Below, in pieces: positions 50,307 through 58,300 of a stretch of DNA of 64,000 bases (position 1 is the stretch's first letter; every line of letters starts with the position of its first letter). The notes beneath the pieces were generated by a model. That model made no database searches. It saw only the letters and a program-made list of their open reading frames with translations, and was not told where the DNA came from. The stretch covers positions 1 through 64,000 of the forward strand of contig JAISUT010000064.1 of the NCBI GenBank assembly GCA_031271905.1, in the 5' to 3' direction. Source of the stretch: Acidobacteriota bacterium (GTDB taxonomy: Bacteria; Acidobacteriota; UBA6911). The position numbers and the translations under genes were made by a program.

Positions 50307-52355
50307 CTAGCCCACCGGCTGGTAGTCGAAGGTCTCCATCGAGAAACTGGCCCGCCCCTGCGTCAGCGAACGCATCCGGGTGGAGTAGCCGAACATCTCC
50401 GCCAGCGGCACCAAACCCCGGATGACGGCCCGCCCGCCCCCCGGCGCGCTTTGGATGTCGGTCGAGTGGATCACCGCCCGCCGCGCACCCAGATCCTTCA
50501 TCAGCGCGCCCAGGCAGTCCTCCGGCGAGCGCACCTCCAGCGCCATGACCGGCTCCAGCACCGCCGTCCGCGACTGCGCGACCGCCTCGCGCAACGCCAG
50601 CGCCAGAGACCCCAGCAGCGGGATCAGCACGTCCGGCGGGTCGTTGTGCCGGAACTCCAGCAGGGCGATCCTCAGATCTACGACGGGGTAGCCGTGCGCC
50701 CCGCCCGAGGCGCAGCCGCGCCGCAACGCCTCCCGCGCCTCCCGCGCCAACGCCGTCGTCAGGGACTTGTCAACGCGCGCGACGTCCACCTCCACCGGCT
50801 CGGGGGCGCGGTCTCCCGGCGTGCGCGGGCGGGGCAGCACCTCCACCGTCGCGCTGCCGCGCACCTCGGCGTCGCCGATCTTCCGCGCGAACGTCCCGGC
50901 GCCGACGCCGCGCACCGTGGGCGCCTCCCGATAGGAGACCCTGGGACGCCCGAAAGACGCGGGTATGCGGAACTCGCGCTCCAGCCGGTTGCGCGTCACC
51001 TCCAGGTGCAGCTCGCCCATCCCCGAGAGGATCATGCGCCCCGTCTCCTCGTCGGAACGCACCCCCAGCGTGGGGTCTTCGCGCAACAGGCGGGCGACGA
51101 CCTCGCCGAGGCGGTCGCGGTCGGCGGCGGCGCGCGTCTCCACCGCCATCGACACCACCGTCTGCGGGAACTGGATGGCCTCGAAGGTTATGGGGGCGCG
51201 CTCGTCGCAAAGCGTGTCGCCTGTCGCCACGTCCTTCAACCCCTGCACCGCCACGATGTCGCCGCAGCGGGCGGCGTCCACCGGCTCGGTGCGGTCCGCG
51301 TGCATGCGCAGGATGCGGCGCAGGCGGATGCGCCCCTTCGTCCGGGGGTGCCAGCAGCGCTCCTCGGCGGCCAGCTCGCCGGAATAGACGCGCAGCCAGA
51401 AGAAATCCGCCGCCGGGGTCGCCACCACCTTGAACACCAGCGCGGAGAACGGCGCCTCCGGCGAGGGGGGGCGTTCGGCGGGCGCCCCGGTCTCCGGGTC
51501 TACGCCACGCGCCGCCGGACGCTCCCCGGGCGAAGGCAGGTAGTCGCAGACGGCGTCCAGCACCGGCTGGACGCCCATGTCCTTCAACGCGCTGCCGCAC
51601 AGGACGGGGACCATGCCTCCGAGCGTCGCCTCGCGCAGGGCGCGGCGCAGGTCGGCGGCGGAGACGGGCGCCCCCGCGAGGTAGAGGTCGGCCAGCCAAT
51701 CGACGCGGTTGGCGGCGGCCTCGACCAGCCTGCCGCGCGCCTCCTCCGCGGCGGCGCGCATCCCCTCCGGGACGGGGCGCGTCTCCATGCCGCGCCCGCG
51801 CGTCGCGGGGTTGAACACGACCCAGCGCATCTCCAAAAGGTCGATGACGCCGTCGAGCCCCCCTTCGAGCCCGCACGGCAGGTTCGCCAGCGCCGCGTCC
51901 GCCCCCAACCGCCCCCTGATCTGCCCGAGCGTCCGCTCGTGGTCGGCGCCCGCCCGGTCGAGCTTGTTGATGAAGGCGATGCGCGGGACGCGGTAGCGGT
52001 CGGCCTGACGCCACACGGTCTCGCTCTGCGGCTCGACCCCCTCCACCCCCGAGAAGACGACGACGGCGCCGTCCAGCACGCGCAGGCTGCGCTCCACCTC
52101 GGCGGTGAAGTCCACATGGCCGGGGGTGTCGATCAGGTTGATGGCGCAACCGTTCCAGGAGAAGGCGGTGGCGGCGGCGGAGATGGTGATGCCGCGCTCC
52201 CGCTCGTCCTCGCGGAAGTCCAGCGCCGCCGCGCCGTCATGCACCTCGCCGATCTTGTGGATCCGCCCCGCGTAATAGAGGAAGCGCTCGGAGACCGTGG
52301 TCTTGCCCGCGTCGATGTGCGCGATGATGCCGATGTTGCGCGTCTTCCCGATCAT
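50307..52355 (-). CDS. Elongation factor G-like protein (EF-G paralogue)
   Basis: 682 aa translational GTPase. G1 AHIDAGKTT, switch region ERERGITI, G3 DTPGHVDF, G4 NKLD and domains II-V with GMGELHLEV and HSTDIQ. The order and length match EF-G. The context is not a str operon (no rpsL, rpsG or tuf), which suggests a second EF-G (FusA2/EF-G2 type), perhaps specialised for ribosome recycling or stress, rather than the main translocase. Start ATG with hairpin-free upstream region. Confidence 0.9.
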   Translation of the reverse strand: MIGKTRNIGIIAHIDAGKTTVSERFLYYAGRIHKIGEVHDGAAALDFREDERERGITISAAATAFSWNGCAINLIDTPGHVDFTAEVERSLRVLDGAVVVFSGVEGVEPQSETVWRQADRYRVPRIAFINKLDRAGADHERTLGQIRGRLGADAALANLPCGLEGGLDGVIDLLEMRWVVFNPATRGRGMETRPVPEGMRAAAEEARGRLVEAAANRVDWLADLYLAGAPVSAADLRRALREATLGGMVPVLCGSALKDMGVQPVLDAVCDYLPSPGERPAARGVDPETGAPAERPPSPEAPFSALVFKVVATPAADFFWLRVYSGELAAEERCWHPRTKGRIRLRRILRMHADRTEPVDAARCGDIVAVQGLKDVATGDTLCDERAPITFEAIQFPQTVVSMAVETRAAADRDRLGEVVARLLREDPTLGVRSDEETGRMILSGMGELHLEVTRNRLEREFRIPASFGRPRVSYREAPTVRGVGAGTFARKIGDAEVRGSATVEVLPRPRTPGDRAPEPVEVDVARVDKSLTTALAREAREALRRGCASGGAHGYPVVDLRIALLEFRHNDPPDVLIPLLGSLALALREAVAQSRTAVLEPVMALEVRSPEDCLGALMKDLGARRAVIHSTDIQSAPGGGRAVIRGLVPLAEMFGYSTRMRSLTQGRASFSMETFDYQPVG

Positions 52356-52437
52356 CTCTCCAACCCACCTCCGACAGAACGCCCCCAGTATATCCGATTT
52401 GACGGGCGGCTGTCAGGCCTCAGCCTGCGGCGCCACC

Positions 52438-52479
52438 GGAAGCCGGGGCACGGAAGCCGGGGCACGGAAGCCGGGGGCA
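52438..52479. repeat. Short tandem repeat, three copies of a 14-bp unit
   Basis: Three head-to-tail copies of GGAAGCCGGGGCAC (third copy slightly changed) between the EF-G gene and the next + strand gene. Probably replication slippage in GC-rich intergenic DNA. Confidence 0.7.
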
Positions 52480-52569
52480 AAGCCAAATTGACGCGGCGGG
52501 GGATTCCATGCACAATGGGTGTTCGTCGGCGCGACCCACGGCCGCCGACCATCCGGACGGTTGCGAGAC

Positions 52570-53307
52570 ATGAGGAAGGCCTACGAACTTTGCATCGACG
52601 ACATCGCCCCCACCGCCGAGGAGGTCTTGGCGCAGCAGAAGATGTCCGGTCGCGCGCCTGCGCCCAAGATACTCCAACTGCTGGACAGGGCGCTCGACAT
52701 GTTCCATGGGCTGGCGAAGCCCCTTGGGGTGATGCAAGACCTGCCCGACGGCGAATTCCCGGCGCTGTACCGAGGGCGCGGCATGAACGCGCCGGACGGC
52801 CCGGTGCCGTCCATCGTCGCGCAGGCGGACTCCTTGGCGGCCATGGCTGCGACCATGGGCGACGCGTTGGCAGCCAAAAGCAGCGAGCTCTTCGCCAGCG
52901 GGGGCGCGGCGCTCGGCTACATGATGGACGCCGTCAATTCCTGCGGCGCGGAAAAGCTGGGGCGGCGCATGTGCGCGCTGTACCTCGCGGAGTTGCAGGC
53001 TCCGGACGGGCGGCGCGCCCTGCCGCCGGAAAAGCCGGCGCGGGGGGGTGTCAAGGCGCAGTATTACTGTCCGGGGCATTGCGGATGGCACATCTCCGGG
53101 CAGGAGGCGCTCTTCGCGGCCCTGCGCCCGGAGGACATCGGCATGTCGCTCAACGCGCGCTGGATCATGTTCCCGTTCAAGTCGATCTCCGGCGTGGTGG
53201 TCGCCGCGAGCATCGAGGCGCACCGCTTCCAGCCCGGCTTCTCCTTCTGCTTCGCGTGCAGGGAGCGCAAATGCGTCGAACGGCTCAAACGGCTGGAGGC
53301 GGCGTGA
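52570..53307 (+). CDS. Methionine synthase reactivation-domain-like protein
   Basis: 245 aa from ATG 52570. The C-terminal half contains the AdoMet-binding region of the MetH activation domain: QYYCPGHCGWHISGQEALFAALRPEDIGMSLN (core: SPGYCGWHISGQ in relatives), then MFPFKSISGVVVAAS. A C-terminal CFACRERKC cysteine cluster may bind metal. In MetH this domain reductively methylates inactive cob(II)alamin. Here it is a separate protein encoded just upstream of a separate MetH homocysteine module, so it likely serves a split corrinoid methyltransferase system. Confidence 0.82.
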   Translation: MRKAYELCIDDIAPTAEEVLAQQKMSGRAPAPKILQLLDRALDMFHGLAKPLGVMQDLPDGEFPALYRGRGMNAPDGPVPSIVAQADSLAAMAATMGDALAAKSSELFASGGAALGYMMDAVNSCGAEKLGRRMCALYLAELQAPDGRRALPPEKPARGGVKAQYYCPGHCGWHISGQEALFAALRPEDIGMSLNARWIMFPFKSISGVVVAASIEAHRFQPGFSFCFACRERKCVERLKRLEAA

Positions 53308-53327
53308 CCGCCCCCGTTTCTCGCAAG

Positions 53328-53448
53328 GGAGCTTCTAAAAGGCCCGCAGGCAAGGCGTCGCCGCAGGTCGAAAAGCGGGGCCCGTCAAGGCGAATGGGCG
53401 TTTTCGACCAAGGCGCCGGCGACGCCGGCCGGGTTTTTCAGAGGTTTC
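53328..53448 (-). repeat. MITE-like element, copy h (long form)
   Basis: 121-bp element with ends GGAGCTTCTAAAA and TTTTTCAGAGGTTTC and the central palindrome partly altered (GGCGACGCCGG insertion). Flanking CGCAAG and ATCAAG share CAAG (4 of 6). It separates the two methionine-synthase modules. Confidence 0.82.
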
Positions 53449-53468
53449 ATCAAGGAGGTTGCAAACAC

Positions 53469-54368
53469 ATGGAAGACATCTTGACGAGGTTGCGGCGGGG
53501 GGAGGTCATCGTGGGAGACGGCGCGCTCGGGACCCAGCTCATGCAGCGCGGCCTGAGGCAGGGCGAGCCGCCGGAGCTGTTCAACGTGGACAGGCCCGAG
53601 GTCATAGGGGAGATCGCCGCGCTCTACCTCGACGCCGGCGCGGAGATCATCGAGACCAACACCTTCGGGGCGTCGCCCCTGCGCCTGGAGCAGTTCGGGC
53701 TGCAGGACAGGATGGAAGAGCTGAACCGGGGCGCGGTCGAGGCTGTGCGCCGCGCCGTCGGCGACAAGGCGTACATCGCGGGCTCGGTGGGGCCGTGCGC
53801 CAAAAAGCTCGAGCCGCTGGGGGAGACCGCGCCGGCGGACGTCTCCGGCAGCTTCAAGGCGCAGGTCGCCGCCCTGCTCGCGGCGGGCGTGGACGCCATT
53901 TGCATCGAGACCATGATGGACGCGGTGGAGGCGGTCATCGCCATCAAGGCGGCGCAGGCGGCGATGCGGGAGTCGGGGACGAAGCTCCCCGTCATCGCCA
54001 CCATGACCTTCAACAAGACCCCGCAGGGCTTCTTCACCCTGATGGGCAACAGCGTCAAAGCCGCCGCCGAGGCGCTGGGCGGGGCGGGGGCGGACATCGT
54101 GGGCTCCAACTGCGGCGACGGCATGGAGAGCATGGTCGGCATCGCGCGGGAGTTCCGCGCACACACCAAGCTGCCGGTCATCATCCAGGGGAACGCGGGG
54201 CTGCCAGTCCAAGGAGAGGGGGGCGCGCTCACCTATCCCGACTCGCCGGAACATGTGGCGGGCAAGGCGGCGGAGCTGCTGGCGCTGGGGGTGCAGATCG
54301 TGGGCGGCTGCTGCGGCACGTCCCCGGAGCACATCCGCGCCATCCGCAAACTGGTGGACGGCAGGTAG
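53469..54368 (+). CDS. Homocysteine S-methyltransferase module of methionine synthase (MetH N-terminal domain)
   Basis: 299 aa from ATG 53469 (AAGGAGG ten bases upstream). TIM-barrel Hcy-binding domain: VIVGDGALGTQLMQRGL, IIETNTFGASPLRL, ADIVGSNCGDGMESM and the zinc-ligand cysteines in IVGGCCGTSPEHIRAI. The length equals just this domain; the folate-, cobalamin- and activation domains of full MetH are absent. It would need separate corrinoid and methyl-donor proteins, not found in the window. The 4.6-kb ORF in the track merely reads through upstream shadow sequence. Confidence 0.9.
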   Translation: MEDILTRLRRGEVIVGDGALGTQLMQRGLRQGEPPELFNVDRPEVIGEIAALYLDAGAEIIETNTFGASPLRLEQFGLQDRMEELNRGAVEAVRRAVGDKAYIAGSVGPCAKKLEPLGETAPADVSGSFKAQVAALLAAGVDAICIETMMDAVEAVIAIKAAQAAMRESGTKLPVIATMTFNKTPQGFFTLMGNSVKAAAEALGGAGADIVGSNCGDGMESMVGIAREFRAHTKLPVIIQGNAGLPVQGEGGALTYPDSPEHVAGKAAELLALGVQIVGGCCGTSPEHIRAIRKLVDGR

Positions 54369-54369
54369 C

Positions 54370-54410
54370 CTGCGAGGCGCGGGATGCCAGGCGGGCGCCA
54401 CGCCTCGCAG
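54370..54410. terminator. Bidirectional hairpin between convergent genes
   Basis: Perfect 10-bp inverted repeat CTGCGAGGCG/CGCCTCGCAG with a 21-nt loop, placed immediately after the homocysteine-module stop and before the end of the convergent META-MliC gene. No T-tract. Confidence 0.5.
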
Positions 54411-54425
54411 ACGCCGATCCCCATC

Positions 54426-55106
54426 TCACTTCTTCTTGCAGTCGTGGAAGGATCTGCCGCCGACCTCGAACATCGCCTCGTCGCCATGGCTCCAGAAGCT
54501 GTCGCCGTCCTTCTCATAGCGCGCGCCGGAAGCCGCGCGGACGGAAGGGAGCTTCACGCTCCGGCCCCCGAGCGACGCCGGCGCCGTGACCGCCGCCTCG
54601 TCCTCGTCCGCCGCCACGGAGAACTCCGTGCCGTCAGGGCAGGCGTAGGCGACGGCGGGGACGGCGGCGGCGAAGGTCAAGACCGCGCCGGCGTCGGAAG
54701 ACAGGATCAGCTTGCCGCCGTCCAGCCTATAGCGGGTGACCGTCCCGAGCGTTTTCAGGAACTCGTCCGCGATGGACTCGCCGAGGCACATCATGCGCGT
54801 CGTGGCGCCGGCGGCCAGCTTGACGCCGCCCGAGGGCAAGAGCTCGTATTGGCCCGTGTGGCGGTTGCAGTGCGCCTGGCCCGACATGCGCCCGTCCGCG
54901 CCGAACTGGACGGTGTAAGGGGGGGCGGGCTTGACGGCCTCCTCGGCGCCACCCGGCCGCTGGAACGCCGCCAGCCGCCAAGTCGCGCCGAGGACGGCGG
55001 ACGCATCGCCCTCCCCTCCCGTCGCGTTGTTGTGTTTACAGCCTGCGACGGCGAGCGCCGCGACCAATACGATGCCTAGGATTTGCGTGGTGATCCTTAA
55101 TCCCAT
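54426..55106 (-). CDS. Lipoprotein with META and MliC-like domains
   Basis: 226 aa. Signal peptide with lipobox VAGC at Cys23. Residues of about 38-140 form a META (HslJ-like) domain (TWRLAAFQRPGG...YTVQFGADGRMSGQAHCNRHTGQYEL...TRMMCLGESIADEFLKTL). Residues of about 148-226 resemble the MliC/lysozyme-inhibitor domain (YACPDGTEFSVAADEDEAAVT...YEKDGDSFWSHGDEAMFEVGGRSFHDCK). MliC proteins block c-type lysozyme at the cell surface, so host or protist defence is plausible. GGAGG lies nine bases before ATG 55106. Confidence 0.83.
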   Translation of the reverse strand: MGLRITTQILGIVLVAALAVAGCKHNNATGGEGDASAVLGATWRLAAFQRPGGAEEAVKPAPPYTVQFGADGRMSGQAHCNRHTGQYELLPSGGVKLAAGATTRMMCLGESIADEFLKTLGTVTRYRLDGGKLILSSDAGAVLTFAAAVPAVAYACPDGTEFSVAADEDEAAVTAPASLGGRSVKLPSVRAASGARYEKDGDSFWSHGDEAMFEVGGRSFHDCKKK

Positions 55107-55125
55107 GGGTGCATGCCTCCATTAG

Positions 55126-55245
55126 CGAACCTCATAAAAACCCCGGATACCGCGTCGCGCCTTGGTCGGAAATGCTCGTTCGCCTCGGCGAACTCCGCTT
55201 TTCGACATGCGGCGACGCCTTGCCTGCGAGGTTTTCAGAGGCTTC
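55126..55245 (+). repeat. MITE-like element, copy i (long form) with perfect 6-bp target duplication
   Basis: 120-bp element, ends CGAACCTCATAAAAA and GGTTTTCAGAGGCTTC, central palindrome present, flanked by CATTAG at 55120-55125 and 55246-55251. Inserted just upstream of the META-MliC gene. Confidence 0.9.
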
Positions 55246-55253
55246 CATTAGCG

Positions 55254-55278
55254 AAAAACCCCCGTCAACCCGACGGGG
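55254..55278 (-). terminator. Intrinsic terminator with no recognised upstream gene
   Basis: On the minus strand a perfect 7-bp stem CCCCGTC/GACGGGG with a 5-nt loop is followed by GTTTTT. Nothing annotated on the minus strand lies upstream within reach (tolC is on the + strand). It may end a small RNA or a short leader, or attenuate transcription into META-MliC. A 26-codon ORF (from about 55331) spans it. Confidence 0.6.
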
Positions 55279-55432
55279 CATGTCCAAACTTTACCATTGA
55301 ATCCTTCGCCGCCAACATAGAATTGCATGGGCGGGCATTCCCTGTCACAATCTTAGTTGTCTTGCACAAGTGGTCGCCGGTGCGACGGTGCGACGCCGAC
55401 TGGCGTTTGTAGCGCCCCAGGGGAATGTGTCT
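55279..55432. other. Intergenic region upstream of tolC
   Basis: AT-richer than its surroundings. It may hold a weak + strand promoter (TTGCAT, 17 bp, CACAAT near 55325-55354) for tolC and a minus-strand start for the transcript ending at the hairpin at 55254-55278. No protein gene recognised apart from the 26-codon ORF mentioned there. Confidence 0.35.
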
Positions 55433-56881
55433 ATGAGCCGATTCATCCGCAATCTTCCGATACCGGGTCTGCCGCATTGGCTGCCCCTGTTGACCCTGCC
55501 GGTCTGGCTGGCGCTGGTCGCGACGCCCTGCGGCTTCCCCGCGGAGGGGGCGCCTGCCGCGCAAGACGACCCGTCGGCCGCCAGCCCTTTGACGCTCGAA
55601 CGGGCGGTCGAACTCGCCCTCGAGCGCAACCCGGAGATGCTGGTCTCCAAGGAAGGGTTGAACGAGCTGCGGGGGAAGATCACCGAGGTGCGCTCGCAGG
55701 CGTTCCCGCAGGTCACCTTCCAAGGTTACGGCTTGCGCCTGCGCGACCCGAGCATCTTGAACAGCTCCAGCTTCGACGACCTCCCCGACGATTTCCGGGA
55801 CTTGCTGGTGCCGCACCCCAACAACATGTTCAACCTGGGGCTCAACGTCCGCCAGCCGGTCTACAACGCCGGAAAGGTCTCGACGGCGCTGGAGCTGGCG
55901 AAGGTCAGCCTCACGGCGGCGGACGCCGAAAGCGAGGCGGTGCGGCGCCAGCTCACCTTCCGGGTGTTCCAGGCGTTCCACGACCTGCTCCTGGCCCAAG
56001 CCAACCTGGGGCTGGTGCTCGACACGCAACGGCAGCGCGAAGAGCATCTGCGGCAGGCGCGGACGCTGTTCGACAACGGCGTCGCCACCGAGGTGGACGT
56101 GTTGCGCTCCGAGGTCGCCGTCGCCAACCTGGCGCCGGACGTCATCCGCTCGCGCAACATGGTGCGCCTCGCCCGCTCCGCGCTCAACAACCTGATCATG
56201 GTGGACATCGACGCGCCGACGGTGCCGGCCGACACGTTGCGGCACCGCCCTTGGGGCGTGGAGACGTTGGAGTCGTTGCAGGCGCGCGCCCTGGGACGCC
56301 GACCCGAGGTCGAAGCCGCCCGCAAGCAGGTGGCGCAGATGCGCCTCGCCGAGCGTCTGGCGGGCGCGGAGAACAAGTTGAACGTAGACATGGAGGGGCA
56401 ATGGGGCTTCGCCGCGCGCAAGCCGCAGAACCTGTTCGACAACGACTACTCCAGTTGGAACCTCACCTTCAGCTTCAAGCTGCCGCTCTTCGACGGCGGC
56501 CGCAAGTCGGGGCTGGTGCGACAGGCTTCCGCGCGGGTGCGCGCCGCCGAGCAGCGCCTGGCGCTGGTCGAGAACAACGTCCGGCTGGAGGTGAAGCAGG
56601 CGTATGACGCGATGCAGTCCTCGGCCGAGGCCATAGCCGCCGCACGGTTGGGCGAGAGCCAGGCCGACAGGGTGTTCCGCATGATGCAGGACAACTACCG
56701 CTACGGCGCGGCGACGACGCTGGACGTCACCGACGCCGAGACCGCGCTCTCCGCAGCGCGCACCTCCGGCGTAAACGCCATATACGAGTACGAGGTCGCC
56801 AAGGCGAGGCTGCGCCTTGCCGCCGGGATCCCGATTCTTGACACGGCGGCGGACGCCGGTGCGGTCGTCGGCGATGAATAA
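55433..56881 (+). CDS. TolC-family outer-membrane efflux protein
   Basis: 482 aa from ATG 55433 (AGGGGA eight bases upstream). A signal peptide is followed by two OEP repeats: LTLERAVELALERNPEMLVSKEGL and, in the second half, LESLQARALGRRPEVEAARKQVAQM, with long coiled-coil helices and beta-barrel strands (NLGLNVRQPVYNAG; NLTFSFKLPLFDGG). It forms the outer-membrane channel-tunnel for the MFP-RND pump encoded downstream. Repeat copy j separates it from the MFP gene. Confidence 0.92.
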   Translation: MSRFIRNLPIPGLPHWLPLLTLPVWLALVATPCGFPAEGAPAAQDDPSAASPLTLERAVELALERNPEMLVSKEGLNELRGKITEVRSQAFPQVTFQGYGLRLRDPSILNSSSFDDLPDDFRDLLVPHPNNMFNLGLNVRQPVYNAGKVSTALELAKVSLTAADAESEAVRRQLTFRVFQAFHDLLLAQANLGLVLDTQRQREEHLRQARTLFDNGVATEVDVLRSEVAVANLAPDVIRSRNMVRLARSALNNLIMVDIDAPTVPADTLRHRPWGVETLESLQARALGRRPEVEAARKQVAQMRLAERLAGAENKLNVDMEGQWGFAARKPQNLFDNDYSSWNLTFSFKLPLFDGGRKSGLVRQASARVRAAEQRLALVENNVRLEVKQAYDAMQSSAEAIAAARLGESQADRVFRMMQDNYRYGAATTLDVTDAETALSAARTSGVNAIYEYEVAKARLRLAAGIPILDTAADAGAVVGDE

Positions 56882-56890
56882 GGAATAAAG

Positions 56891-57009
56891 GGAGCCTCTA
56901 AAGAACTCGCCGACAAGGCGTCGCCGCAGGTCGAAAAGCGGAGTTTGCCAGGGCGAATGGGCATTTCCGACCAAGGCGCAACGCAGCGTCCGGGGTTTTT
57001 AGAGGTCCC
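56891..57009 (-). repeat. MITE-like element, copy j (long form)
   Basis: 119-bp element, ends GGAGCCTCTAAAG and GTTTTTAGAGGTCCC, central palindrome present. Left flank ATAAAG; a similar ATAAGG occurs three bases beyond the right end, so a decayed or shifted target duplication is possible. It lies between tolC and the MFP gene. Confidence 0.85.
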
Positions 57010-57103
57010 CCTATAAGGAAAACGATAAACTGCGGTTGGGTGCCAAGTCGTTCGCGTCCTGGCCCTGCGGTGCGCCGCACCCCGCAAAACAAGAGGATGC
57101 GCC

Positions 57104-58282
57104 ATGAATAGGAAGTTCGTCTTGTACCCGTCGCTGGCCGTAGCCTTGGCGCTCTGCGCCGCCGGACAATGGGGGTGCGGCGGCGCGAAAGGCACCCCGG
57201 ACGGGGGAGGCCGGGACGCCGCGCCCGACGTCGCCGGGGAGGCGCCGGGAGGCGCCGTGCTCGAAGTCCGCGCCGAACCCGTCGGCCGCCGCGAATGGAC
57301 CTCCGCCGTCGAGGTGTCCGGCGACCTGGCGTCCCGCTCCGTCGTGGAGGTCAGGCCGGAAGTCACCGGCAGGCTGACCGCCGTCTACTTCGACGAGGGG
57401 GACGGCGTGCGCCAGGGGCAGTTGGTCGCCGAGATCGACGCGACCGGCTACCAGTTGGCATACGACCAGGCCGCCGCCGCGCTCGCGGTCGCCGAGGCGG
57501 GCTTGGGGCGGGCGCAGGTCGCGGTCGAGCACGCGGCGGGCGAGAAGACGCGCGCCGACAACCTCCTGCGCAGCGGCGGCATCACGCAGAAGGACCACGC
57601 GGCGGCGGTCACGGGGGAGAAGGACGCCGCCGCGCAGGTGACGCTGGCGGAGGCGCAGGTCAAGCAGGCCCGCGCGGCGCTGGCGGTCGTCGAGAAGTCG
57701 TTGCGCGACTGCAAGGTGACCGCCCCCGCCTCCGGCCAGGTGCAGAAGAGGAACTTCGACAAGGGGACTTTGGTCGCCGCAGGCTCGCCGTTGCTCACGC
57801 TGGTGGACAACGGCCAGTTGGAGCTCGAATGCGAGGTGCCCTCCCACCAACTGGCGGCTATCCGGCCGGGGCAGAAGGCGACGTTCCAAACCCCGACCTG
57901 GGGCGGGCGCCTTTTCAACGGGGTCGTCTCCTCCGTCAACCCGGCGGTGGCGGCAGCCAGCCGTTCCGCGAAGGTGATCCTGCGCATCGGGAATCCCGGC
58001 GGGGAGCTGCGCAGCGGCATGTACGCGCGCGGGACGATCCTCACCGAGACGGTCCCGGACGCGCTGGTCGTCAGCCGCGACGCCCTGATCCCCGGCAAGG
58101 AGGGGACGGCGGCGGCCGTCTACGCGGTGCGCGAGGGCAGGGCGCGGCGGGTGGAAATCGAACTGGGCGGCACGCGCGAGGGGTGGGCGCGGGTGCTCGG
58201 GGGCTTGGGCGACGGGGACATGGTGGTCACCGAGATCGGCCCGTCGTTGAAGGACGGCTCCCCCGTGAAGTTGCGCCAGTAA
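57104..58282 (+). CDS. RND efflux periplasmic adaptor (membrane fusion protein), lipoprotein
   Basis: 392 aa. Signal peptide with a lipobox-like GQWGC at Cys25, so probably lipid-anchored like AcrA. Biotinyl-lipoyl-like motif VRPEVTGRLTAVYFDEGDGVRQGQLVAEID, an alpha-hairpin coiled coil (about 120-190), the second lipoyl half VTAPASGQVQKRNFDKGTLVAAGSPLLTLVD, then beta-barrel and membrane-proximal domains. It bridges the RND pump and TolC. 18 bp upstream of the RND gene. Confidence 0.92.
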   Translation: MNRKFVLYPSLAVALALCAAGQWGCGGAKGTPDGGGRDAAPDVAGEAPGGAVLEVRAEPVGRREWTSAVEVSGDLASRSVVEVRPEVTGRLTAVYFDEGDGVRQGQLVAEIDATGYQLAYDQAAAALAVAEAGLGRAQVAVEHAAGEKTRADNLLRSGGITQKDHAAAVTGEKDAAAQVTLAEAQVKQARAALAVVEKSLRDCKVTAPASGQVQKRNFDKGTLVAAGSPLLTLVDNGQLELECEVPSHQLAAIRPGQKATFQTPTWGGRLFNGVVSSVNPAVAAASRSAKVILRIGNPGGELRSGMYARGTILTETVPDALVVSRDALIPGKEGTAAAVYAVREGRARRVEIELGGTREGWARVLGGLGDGDMVVTEIGPSLKDGSPVKLRQ

Positions 58283-58300
58283 CAGGCAAAGGGCACGTCA

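Noticed and set aside
49779-53468. Front part of the 1529-aa + strand ORF
   Set aside because: It is antisense to the YkvA and EF-G genes and overlaps the reactivation-domain gene in another frame; only the last 299 codons form a recognisable protein.
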